11,258 nucleotides of DNA. Origin: JBDGRJ01 sp042218065. GTDB taxonomy: Bacteria; Patescibacteriota; Patescibacteriia; Magasanikbacterales; UBA922. Where the stretch lies: contig JBDGRL010000043.1 of the NCBI GenBank assembly GCA_042218065.1, positions 1 to 11,258 of the forward strand, in the 5' to 3' direction. How positions within the stretch are numbered: position 1 is the stretch's first letter; each line of letters starts with the position of its first letter. Under the pieces are notes generated by a model. That model saw nothing but the letters and a program-made list of their open reading frames with translations, had not been told where the DNA came from and searched no databases. The position numbers and the translations under genes are program-made. Below, piece after piece: positions 5,998 to 11,258 of this stretch.

Positions 5998-6801
5998 TCA
6001 TTTATAAATTTCATGGATATTTTCAACTATATCACTAGCTATAAATGTTTTTCCCCTCTCTTCTTTCAGATAGTCACCCACTGCTCCATTTAAATAGGCC
6101 GCCTTGCATGCTGACTCAAACAAAGAATAGCCTTGACCGATAAACCCAGCCACCATTCCAGCTAATACATCGCCGGTTCCTCCTTTGGTCATAAATGCGT
6201 TCCCTGTTTTATTTTTCGCTGTTCGAGATTCAGAAATAATATTATCTATCTTACCCTTTTTCAAGACCACATTTCCATTCAGGTTCTGCTGCAGTTCGTC
6301 TTTACTTAACTTTGATTGAGTTAATAATTTATCAAGCTCCTTCTCGTGAGGCGTAAATACTGCATCTTCTGTCTCATCCAAACTCACAGATGATATCGCT
6401 TCAGCATCAATAACCTTGGGTTTATTAGTGCTTGTAATAACTTTTCTAGCAAAATCTGAAGAATCTGATGACAAGCCAGGGCCTATTAATAATACGTCTG
6501 ACTTTTCTAAATGCTCTTTTATTCTATCAAAATGTTCGCTACGGAAGTTCTCTCCTGAAAATTTTAATGTAATAGCATCAGGGAGCTTGTTGTTAACCAG
6601 CCAGGCAACACGCTCAGGGCAGCATGCAATAGATAGATCAGCCCCAACTCTCAGAATGGCCTCACAACTTAGTGCAGTCAAAATCTCAGCTCCGGCAAAA
6701 TCTTCAGATCCGGCAATAACGAGTACACGACCAAACTCACCTTTATGTGAAGTAGGACTGCGGGGCTTCTCTTCTAAGATATCTTTTGTAAGATAGTCCA
6801 T
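5998..6801 (-). CDS. nnrD: ADP/ATP-dependent NAD(P)H-hydrate dehydratase
   Basis: A 267-aa cytoplasmic repair enzyme of the YjeF C-terminal/ribokinase-like fold. It dehydrates S-NADHX and S-NADPHX, damaged forms of the cofactors, back to NADH and NADPH. Motifs: GEFGRVLVIAGSEDFAGA (21-38), LLIGPGLSSDS (104-114), a VIDAEAIS segment (130-137) where DADA is usual, FTPHEKEL (149-156), and the nucleotide-site signature GNAFMTKGGTGDVLAGM (about 199-215). The length fits the dehydratase domain alone. The NnrE epimerase half, fused in many bacteria, is absent here and would have to be encoded elsewhere. The ATG is 5 nt after the stop of the 194-aa gene, and no SD is visible. Confidence 0.9.
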   Translation of the reverse strand: MDYLTKDILEEKPRSPTSHKGEFGRVLVIAGSEDFAGAEILTALSCEAILRVGADLSIACCPERVAWLVNNKLPDAITLKFSGENFRSEHFDRIKEHLEKSDVLLIGPGLSSDSSDFARKVITSTNKPKVIDAEAISSVSLDETEDAVFTPHEKELDKLLTQSKLSKDELQQNLNGNVVLKKGKIDNIISESRTAKNKTGNAFMTKGGTGDVLAGMVAGFIGQGYSLFESACKAAYLNGAVGDYLKEERGKTFIASDIVENIHEIYK

Positions 6802-6806
6802 CAGAA

Positions 6807-7391
6807 TTAGTTTGAGAAATATATATCTAAGTCTTGCTTTAACCCCGCGTTTCTTTTAAGTTGGTTTTTTAATATGTCAATTATATCAGATTCATTCAAG
6901 GTGCTTACCTCTAAGTCACCAGGAATGTTATCATTCTCTCTTTCTCCCTCAGATAGGCTTAAAGCTATTGATATTTCACTCTTTTGAAATTCAACTTCAT
7001 CAATCTCAACTTTTCTACTCAATCTGCTATCTAAATTTAGTTTTTCTACTTTATCTTTTATAGTCGATTCAACCGATCTTTTTTCAAAATTTACTACATT
7101 GTCTTCAATTTGATTTTCAATTCTAATATCTAAATCTTTATCTGACGCATCTAAATTTTTATCAATAAAATCTTCTACATACTGATGTAAAGATTCTTTA
7201 GAACCTAAGAATTTACAAGATAATCTTACTTCTTCGTTATCTAAATCTACATCTATTTCAAAGTTTCCTGATTTTAATTCATAATCTGCATTTTTGGAAT
7301 TTTTTTCCAGAAACTTTCTGAGAGGATTCAACTTTTCTTCTAATCTGACCTCATTGATATTTATAGGACCTGATTCAGTTTCTCCGACCAT
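6807..7391 (-). CDS. Uncharacterised acidic 194-aa protein, possibly duplicated domain
   Basis: I do not recognise this protein. It has no signal peptide, membrane segment or obvious catalytic motif, only one Cys, and is very rich in Glu, Asp and Lys, so it is probably soluble and cytoplasmic. The two halves look alike in predicted order: a helix, two strands, a helix, then a strand. In the first half these are about 15-31, 43-62, 64-80 and DLDIRIEN (86-93); in the second about 105-120, 126-147, 165-182 and DLDIYFSN (187-194). This suggests an internal duplication of an alpha/beta unit. The ATG lies 9 nt after the DsbA-like stop, with no convincing SD. Operon position between an extracytoplasmic oxidoreductase and nnrD does not fix a role. 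Confidence 0.75.
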   Translation of the reverse strand: MVGETESGPININEVRLEEKLNPLRKFLEKNSKNADYELKSGNFEIDVDLDNEEVRLSCKFLGSKESLHQYVEDFIDKNLDASDKDLDIRIENQIEDNVVNFEKRSVESTIKDKVEKLNLDSRLSRKVEIDEVEFQKSEISIALSLSEGERENDNIPGDLEVSTLNESDIIDILKNQLKRNAGLKQDLDIYFSN

Positions 7392-7400
7392 GAACTCGTG

Positions 7401-8186
7401 TTACAATTTGGACTCAATGATAGACTTAACTTTGGAGTAAGGTTGTGCTCCGGAAATAGGAGTCTTACTTCCATCAGGACCAATCAATACTGAGTAAGGT
7501 GTACCTCTCAAGCCAGCTTTTTTTGCTCCAGCAAGCTCTTTTTGAACTTCAGATTTGTATTTTTTCGTATCCATGCACTTTTGAAACTCAGACTTGTCTA
7601 CACCGACATCAGCAGCATATTGAGGTAAATTATCAAGGTTTAAACCATTATTAGAAGGTGTGACCTTGAAGATCTTATCAACAAAAGCCCAGAACTTGTC
7701 ATTTCCTCCGATATTTCCGACACATTCTGCAGCTAATGCTTCTTTTGGTGCTTTACTATGTAGCTGTGCTAATGGCGCATGGCGATAGACCCACTGAACT
7801 TGATCACCATAATTTTCTATAACCCTCTTCATTGTATTGTGAAAGCGTTTACAGAATGGGCACTCCAAGTCTGAATACTCTACGATAGTAACTTTTGGGT
7901 TTTCAGCTCCACGCTTCCAGTCCTCGTCAGTAACTTCTGACAAGGTAATATTTCCCTGATTTTGACTTGGTGGCTCTCTTCTTTGTTGATCCTGCTGTTG
8001 AGTTGGTTGATTATTATTTGCCACTTTATCATTTGACTCCTGAGAGGAGAAGCCATCTCCACTCAAATAGATCCCCAAAAACACAAAGAAACCAACAGTA
8101 CAAAGCACGAGAACACCCCCTACAATACCAATCGTGAAACTTGCCTTAGGAGATAAAGACTCGAAAAAACCTTCGTCTTTGCTCAT
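7401..8186 (-). CDS. Membrane-anchored DsbA-like thiol-disulfide oxidoreductase
   Basis: A 261-aa protein with a short cytoplasmic N-terminus, one membrane helix at about 16-41, a Gln/Asn/Pro-rich linker (about 50-80) and a DsbA/thioredoxin-fold domain outside the membrane. The active site is CPFC (109-112) within SDLECPFCKRFH. WVYRHAPLAQLHSKA (132-146) is typical of this DsbA/BdbD-type group. GTPYSVLIG (228-236) holds the cis-Pro before a Tyr. Two further Cys (155 and 204) flank the helical insert and may form a structural pair. It should introduce or reshuffle disulfides in exported proteins; a VKOR or DsbB partner is not in the window. It is the first gene of the operon, behind an extended -10 promoter, and the ATG has no SD. 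A disulfide-bond partnership with the cysteine-bearing matrixin-like protein is inference. Confidence 0.9.
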   Translation of the reverse strand: MSKDEGFFESLSPKASFTIGIVGGVLVLCTVGFFVFLGIYLSGDGFSSQESNDKVANNNQPTQQQDQQRREPPSQNQGNITLSEVTDEDWKRGAENPKVTIVEYSDLECPFCKRFHNTMKRVIENYGDQVQWVYRHAPLAQLHSKAPKEALAAECVGNIGGNDKFWAFVDKIFKVTPSNNGLNLDNLPQYAADVGVDKSEFQKCMDTKKYKSEVQKELAGAKKAGLRGTPYSVLIGPDGSKTPISGAQPYSKVKSIIESKL

Positions 8187-8220
8187 AATGATACTTTTAT
8201 TAATGAATTAGTACAATAAA

Positions 8221-8229
8221 ATTATACCA
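8221..8229 (-). promoter_or_regulatory. Extended -10 promoter of the dsbA-to-thiI operon
   Basis: The minus strand reads TGGTATAAT, a perfect TATAAT with the TGn extension. It lies 34 bases before the ATG of the DsbA-like gene, giving a leader of about 28 nt without an SD. The -35 is weak (TTTATT at 17-base spacing). No terminator for the upstream rarA gene is visible, so read-through is also possible. Confidence 0.6.
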
Positions 8230-8261
8230 CAAAGAACAAAAGTAATAAACTATCCACAACC

Positions 8262-9404
8262 TTAATTACTAAAATAATCTCGCCCCTTAAGTTTATCTGG
8301 AAAAAAAACTTCATCTGAATATTTTTCATATCCTTCTCCGTAACCCATCTCTTTGTTTAGTTCTGTTTTTCTATTCCTTAACATATATGGTATTTCTAGG
8401 TTTTCATGTTTGTTTACATCTTCCTGAGCCCTGCGATAAGCGTCATAACTGCTTCTGTTTTTATCAGATCTAGCTAAATAAGCAGCGCCTTGTGCTAAAT
8501 TTATTTCTGCTTCTGGTAAACCAACAACCTCAACCGCTCTGAATACCTCATTTGCAACTACTAGTGCTGTAGGCTGGGCATTGCCAATATCTTCGCTAGC
8601 AAATATCACCATCCTACGTGCTATATACTTCGGATCCTCACCACCTTCTATCATCCGTGCTAGGTAATAAAGAGAAGCAGAAACTTTGCCAGCACGCATT
8701 GATTTTATAAAAGCACTAATTGCATGATGATGCTCTTCCCCCTTTTTATCATACCTTATTTGCTTTGATTGGACAGTTTTCTTTATATTTTCCTCATTTA
8801 CTTCATCATAAAGCTTGTAGGTATTCTCTACCATGGATACAGCTTCTCTTGCATCACCGTTTGCCAGCTCGATTAAAATTTCTCTGCTGCTCTCCTCCAA
8901 TTCTATCTCACTATTTTTCTCCACCCTATTTAAAATTCTATCTATTTCACCGTCGCTGTGTTGTTCTAATTTAAATACTTGACACCTTGATAAAAGTGCT
9001 GAAATAACTTCAAAACTAGGATTTTCAGTAGTAGCCCCAATTAAAGTTAAACCCCCTTTCTCAACATATGGCAAAAGAAAATCCTGCTGTGCTTTATTAA
9101 ATCTGTGAATCTCATCTAAAAATAAGATTTTAGTCTCAGCCTGAGTCTTCTGATTGACTATCTCTCTAATATCGCTTTTTCTCGCACTAACAGCAGACAA
9201 TTCAAATATAGGTTGATTGAGTTGATCAGCATATATTCTCGCCAGAGTTGTTTTTCCCGAACCCGGAGGACCCCATAGAATAAACGACAATAAATGATTA
9301 TTTTTTACAGCATTATACAGTGGCTCACCTTTGTCTGTAAGCTTTTTTTGACCTATAAATTGATCCAATGACTCCGGCCTTATCTTATCTGCCAATGGCT
9401 GCAT
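8262..9404 (-). CDS. rarA: Replication-associated recombination protein A (RarA/MgsA)
   Basis: A 380-aa AAA+ ATPase of the clamp-loader class that acts at stalled or gapped replication forks. Its fold is AAA+ followed by the tetramerising MgsA C-terminal domain. It starts PLADKIRPESLDQFIGQ (3-19). Walker A is GPPGSGKT (45-52), Walker B LFLDEIHRF (94-102), sensor 1 GATTENPSF (123-131), and the arginine-finger helix SALLSRCQVF (135-144). The C-terminal half shows the family hallmark SMRAGKVSASLYYLARMIEG, then GEDPKYIARRMVIFASEDIG and the LPEAEINLAQGAAYLA segment. A little shorter than E. coli RarA (447 aa), but no key motif is missing. It follows the DUF2202 lipoprotein gene by 19 nt and probably shares its promoter. 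No SD is visible at the ATG. Confidence 0.95.
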   Translation of the reverse strand: MQPLADKIRPESLDQFIGQKKLTDKGEPLYNAVKNNHLLSFILWGPPGSGKTTLARIYADQLNQPIFELSAVSARKSDIREIVNQKTQAETKILFLDEIHRFNKAQQDFLLPYVEKGGLTLIGATTENPSFEVISALLSRCQVFKLEQHSDGEIDRILNRVEKNSEIELEESSREILIELANGDAREAVSMVENTYKLYDEVNEENIKKTVQSKQIRYDKKGEEHHHAISAFIKSMRAGKVSASLYYLARMIEGGEDPKYIARRMVIFASEDIGNAQPTALVVANEVFRAVEVVGLPEAEINLAQGAAYLARSDKNRSSYDAYRRAQEDVNKHENLEIPYMLRNRKTELNKEMGYGEGYEKYSDEVFFPDKLKGRDYFSN

Positions 9405-9423
9405 GTTATTTTGTTTTTAAAGC

Positions 9424-10131
9424 TTAAAAGGGCCACCACCCACCAGAATCTATACTGCTATTTTTAATACTATTGAATTTTGCCTCCGATAAATATTGTG
9501 GTTCATATTTCTCTCCTTTTTTCCTTACTATATCCATCAATACCCTAATATGATTTTTGGAGCTTCTTCTTAAGTTTCGGTACGCAAACAAAATACCATC
9601 TTTATTTGTTTTTTCTATATTTTCATTTAAATCATTAACATCACGCTCTAAAGCATTAACCAAAGCTTTGTATGCCTCAGTTTTGTTTTCCATCCCTTGT
9701 TCTAACAAGTCGTCATGTATCATCTGAATCTGAGGATTGTGGAACTCTCCTACTCCTTTCTTTGAGGTTGGATCATCTAAATTATAATCTCTGATAAACT
9801 TTTGAACTACTTTATAGTGGGTATTTTCTGCTTTGTAAATATCTTCAAAAACCCCCTCATTGTACTCCTGATAAAACTTGTAGCTTAGATCTCTAATCAT
9901 TTTTTCTTCTTCTACCATAAATAACAATGTCCACTTTTCTTCTTTTTTTAGGTTATTTTGTTTGTCTCTTTTTCTTTTTAAAACTTTATCAAATTTCTTG
10001 TCATTTATGGAGGTTACGCCATCCTTTAGAGATAAGATCTTTTGAGCATCTGTAGTTAAGCTACAACCACTGAGAGCGAAAATGAATATGAAGGCAACTA
10101 CTAAATTTAGTATTTTTTTATTTTTGTTCAT
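9424..10131 (-). CDS. DUF2202 ferritin-like lipoprotein
   Basis: A 235-aa secreted lipoprotein. A Lys-rich start, a hydrophobic stretch (about 8-20) and the lipobox LSGC put the lipid on Cys23. Residues 65-200 match DUF2202, a ferritin-like four-helix domain. The expected metal ligands are visible: Glu in MVEEEKM (72-78), Glu102 and His105 in AENTHYKV, Glu162 in NALERDVNDL, and His194 in SSKNHIRVL. It may therefore bind a di-iron or other metal centre at the cell surface; the function of the family is not established. The last residues are GGWWPF, an aromatic end of a kind I cannot explain. It is the first gene of a unit with rarA. The start follows a predicted promoter by a roughly 20-nt leader, with no SD. 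Confidence 0.85.
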   Translation of the reverse strand: MNKNKKILNLVVAFIFIFALSGCSLTTDAQKILSLKDGVTSINDKKFDKVLKRKRDKQNNLKKEEKWTLLFMVEEEKMIRDLSYKFYQEYNEGVFEDIYKAENTHYKVVQKFIRDYNLDDPTSKKGVGEFHNPQIQMIHDDLLEQGMENKTEAYKALVNALERDVNDLNENIEKTNKDGILFAYRNLRRSSKNHIRVLMDIVRKKGEKYEPQYLSEAKFNSIKNSSIDSGGWWPF

Positions 10132-10157
10132 AATTTGTATTAATTCTTGTGAGTGTT

Positions 10158-10186
10158 AAGATATCACACGTAATAAACTTCATCAA
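10158..10186 (-). promoter_or_regulatory. Promoter of the DUF2202-rarA unit
   Basis: On the minus strand TTGATG (10181-10186) is followed by 17 bases and TATCTT (10158-10163), with a TG one base before the -10. The distance to the ATG is 26 bases. The divergent DUF123 gene shares this 64-bp gap; on the plus strand I see only a weak candidate (TTGTGA at 10147-10152 with TAATAA at 10171-10176). Confidence 0.55.
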
Positions 10187-10195
10187 CTTTAATAT

Positions 10196-10573
10196 ATGAA
10201 AGGTACTTATATTCTAAAGATGAACCTAAGTAAAAATGCAAAAATAAACGTTGGCAGCTTAGGAAAAATAGATTTTAAACCAGGAACTTACTTCTATGTG
10301 GGAAGTGCTTTTGGATCAGGAGGTTTCAAGCGTATAAAAAGACATAAAAATGTTTCAAAAGGTAAAAATAAGAATAAACACTGGCATATAGATTATCTAA
10401 CTTCGTCTTCCTATTTAGAAATAGTAGATATAGATAAATTTCCTAAAGAAAAGGTTGAGTGTGAATTAGCCCAAAAGTTAAAAGGAGAACCAGTAGAAAA
10501 ATTTGGATGCAGTGACTGTGATTGCAGATCACATTTAAAATTTATTAACAGTAATACTGAAGATTATTTATAA
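10196..10573 (+). CDS. DUF123 GIY-YIG-type (Uri superfamily) protein
   Basis: A 125-aa stand-alone DUF123 protein. The fold is related to GIY-YIG nucleases. GTYIL (3-7) and YVGSAFGSGGFKRIKRH (34-50) stand where GIY and YIG would be. KHWHIDYL (61-68), the CE pair (89-90) and FGCSDCDCRSHL (103-114) are the family's conserved block, with Cys105, Cys108 and Cys110. DUF123 is widespread in archaea, sometimes fused to endonuclease III, and scattered in bacteria; nuclease activity is assumed rather than proven. The length equals the domain alone, and nothing is fused. It is divergent from the DUF2202 gene and converges on the operon at the right edge. There is no SD, and the leader is short and AT-rich. 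Confidence 0.88.
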   Translation: MKGTYILKMNLSKNAKINVGSLGKIDFKPGTYFYVGSAFGSGGFKRIKRHKNVSKGKNKNKHWHIDYLTSSSYLEIVDIDKFPKEKVECELAQKLKGEPVEKFGCSDCDCRSHLKFINSNTEDYL

Positions 10574-10610
10574 AAAATAAAAATAGCAGTGTATTTTAAT
10601 GCCCACTGCT
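10572..10610 (-). terminator. Intrinsic terminator of the right-edge operon
   Basis: AGCAGTG (10585-10591) pairs perfectly with CACTGCT (10604-10610) around a 12-base loop. On the minus strand it is followed by ATTTTTATTTTTT. It overlaps the last bases of the convergent DUF123 gene by two positions. On the plus strand no T-run follows the stem, so it serves the minus-strand operon. Confidence 0.75.
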
Positions 10611-10620
10611 AAGGCTGATG

Positions 10621-10630
10621 CACCTCCTTA
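10621..10630 (-). promoter_or_regulatory. SD-like sequence without a gene
   Basis: The minus strand reads TAAGGAGGTG, nearly the full anti-SD complement, starting 6 bases after the stop codon of the 87-aa gene. The only start behind it is the GTG inside the motif, giving four codons and then TAG, and the terminator follows. It may be the remains of a deleted gene, a ribosome-holding site, or chance. Confidence 0.6.
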
Positions 10631-10636
10631 TTATGA

Positions 10637-10900
10637 TCAATTCTCATCTTCGTCAGTCAATGACTCCCAGATGTAGCTTACTATCCAGCCAATAAGCCGA
10701 AAAGGGAAGCAAATCAGCCAGATCAACCCATCCATTATAGTTTCTCCTGCCGATTCTGCTGCATTTCCAACACTTGAAGAAATGCCCGAAAGAAATCGGG
10801 TGATAATCAGATCTCTGTCACCAGGGATTATCAGATTAAAGCCTTCTGCTATTATCAGGATGAACAGTGTGACCTTTGCGAGAGAAAGCAAAGCTTCCAT
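10637..10900 (-). CDS. Small membrane protein of 87 residues
   Basis: The ATG sits behind the best SD in the window, so the start is well supported. Hydrophobic segments fall at about residues 3-25 (with an internal Glu19) and 58-80 (rich in Trp, Ile and Phe, containing Cys64, Pro66 and Arg68). Between them is a small-residue loop with Ser, Gly and Ala, a few acidic residues and the Gly-Asp-Arg-Asp turn at 27-30. The end is acidic: ESLTDEDEN. I recognise no family. It follows the coiled-coil gene by 32 nt and ends with a terminator, so it is the last gene of that operon. An accessory membrane subunit or holin-like peptide are guesses; no neighbour supports them. Confidence 0.75.
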   Translation of the reverse strand: MEALLSLAKVTLFILIIAEGFNLIIPGDRDLIITRFLSGISSSVGNAAESAGETIMDGLIWLICFPFRLIGWIVSYIWESLTDEDEN

Positions 10901-10903
10901 CTT

Positions 10904-10913
10904 TCACCTCCTT
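10904..10913 (-). promoter_or_regulatory. Near-perfect SD of the 87-aa gene
   Basis: The minus strand reads AAGGAGGTGA, complementary to the canonical 16S rRNA 3' end, with the GGAGG core six bases before the ATG. This suggests strong translation and contrasts with the SD-free leaders of most genes in the window. Confidence 0.85.
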
Positions 10914-10932
10914 GTAGAGTCCGGTTCGCTGT

Positions 10933-11258
10933 TCAATCCGAAGCTTTTACTTGTTGTCCTTCAAGTTGTTCTATTTCCTTTTTCAGAGAAGATTCTTTTT
11001 CCAAAAAGTTGTCCGGAAACGTAACCTCCTCATCCATAGCCTGAATTGCTTCTAGATCAGATTTGAGTCGGAGGTTACGATCTTTTAACTCAGACCGAAT
11101 CAATTCATAGCGGTTAAACACTTGTTGCAGTCTTTCACTTTGTTCTTGATAGCGAGCACATGCACCATCTACACGCACAGGGTCCGGTAGATTATCTTCT
11201 TCATCTTCCTCATCCTCATTACTTGTAACAAGTTCTTCTTCATCGATTGAACCTATTT
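10933..11258 (-). CDS. Coiled-coil protein, 5' end cut by the window
   Basis: The frame is open from the window edge to TGA, 108 codons. A GTG at 11176-11178 could be read as a start, but the frame continues upstream without a stop and has no SD there, so I treat the gene as partial. The first visible part is acidic (Asp/Glu-rich, including SNEDEEDEEDN), followed by LPDPVRVDGACARYQ. Then comes a long heptad-like helix (about 30-100 of the visible part) rich in Glu, Leu, Arg and Lys with a short break near VTFPDN. No signal or catalytic motif is visible. I do not recognise a family. It lies in the same operon as the 87-aa membrane protein and may partner with it. Confidence 0.7.
   Translation of the reverse strand, partial: IGSIDEEELVTSNEDEEDEEDNLPDPVRVDGACARYQEQSERLQQVFNRYELIRSELKDRNLRLKSDLEAIQAMDEEVTFPDNFLEKESSLKKEIEQLEGQQVKASD

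Noticed and set aside
6416..6796. Plus-strand 126-codon frame, and similar frames at 1395-1619, 4697-4981, 5252-5455, 8720-8974 and 10782-11024, plus a minus frame at 7880-8062
   Set aside because: All overlap well-supported genes in other frames, show low-complexity or shadow composition, and have no start signals of their own.
6801..6810. TCAGAATTAG, also present in the right arm of the nested palindrome (141-149 region)
   Set aside because: A 10-base AT-rich match in 11 kb is expected by chance and no arm surrounds it.
10148..10168. CRP-like TGTGA...TCACA pair in the divergent gap
   Set aside because: The spacer is 11 bases rather than 6, and it overlaps the predicted promoter by composition; one site is not enough.
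10196..10573. Archaeal (DPANN) origin because DUF123 is common in archaea
   Set aside because: RarA, sigma70-like promoters with extended -10, intrinsic terminators, strong SD sites and the lipobox protein fit a bacterium better.
1..11258. UGA recoded as glycine (Gracilibacteria/SR1 code)
   Set aside because: Several genes end at UGA at their expected family length, and no conserved Gly falls on UGA.
1..11258. CRISPR arrays, transposases, phage or toxin-antitoxin genes
   Set aside because: No spaced direct repeats and no such protein motifs were found on either strand.

Overview
The window looks like AT-rich chromosomal DNA of a bacterium, most likely a small-genome lineage of the Patescibacteria/CPR type. 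The bacterial signs are sigma70-like promoters (TATAAT boxes, several with an extended TG), intrinsic terminators, RarA, a DsbA-like protein with an N-terminal anchor, and a lipobox lipoprotein. The CPR suggestion is inference. It rests on the matrixin-like protein with a coiled-coil insert, the style of the anchored DsbA protein, short leaders with no Shine-Dalgarno (SD) site on most genes, and a tRNA gene with no encoded CCA. UGA acts as a stop at the ends of several genes, so the UGA-glycine code of Gracilibacteria/SR1 does not apply.

Layout. 1-206: no gene, but a 142-bp nested inverted-repeat element. 207-278: tRNA-Asn(GTT) on the minus strand. 322-537: small two-helix membrane protein. 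617-739: an overlooked 40-codon gene with its own promoter, strong SD and terminator. 815-2134: PIF1-type helicase, divergent from a lipase-maturation-factor-like membrane protein (2206-3687, plus strand); the two share a 16-bp palindrome holding a -10 box on each strand. 3692-8186: a tightly packed minus-strand operon, read from high to low coordinates as DsbA-like protein, unknown 194-aa protein, NAD(P)H-hydrate dehydratase, matrixin-like protein, ThiI, 58-aa acidic protein. It seems to end at a hairpin plus T-run lying inside the 3' end of the convergent plus-strand gene. 8262-10131: a two-gene unit of a DUF2202 ferritin-like lipoprotein followed by RarA. 10196-10573 (plus strand): stand-alone DUF123 GIY-YIG-type protein. 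10571-11258 (minus strand): the end of another operon, with a coiled-coil protein cut by the window edge, an 87-aa membrane protein behind a near-perfect SD, an SD-like sequence with no gene, and a terminator.

How the genes fit together. Two themes recur. Genome and RNA upkeep includes RarA, the PIF1-like helicase, ThiI for tRNA thiolation, tRNA-Asn and perhaps the DUF123 protein. Envelope and extracytoplasmic proteins include the DsbA-like protein, matrixin-like protein, DUF2202 lipoprotein, LMF-like protein and small membrane proteins. NnrD is metabolite repair. I see no phage, CRISPR, toxin-antitoxin or transposase gene. The most notable items are the matrixin-like protein whose catalytic Glu is Tyr, the nested palindrome next to tRNA-Asn, the 40-codon gene, and the terminator inside a coding region.
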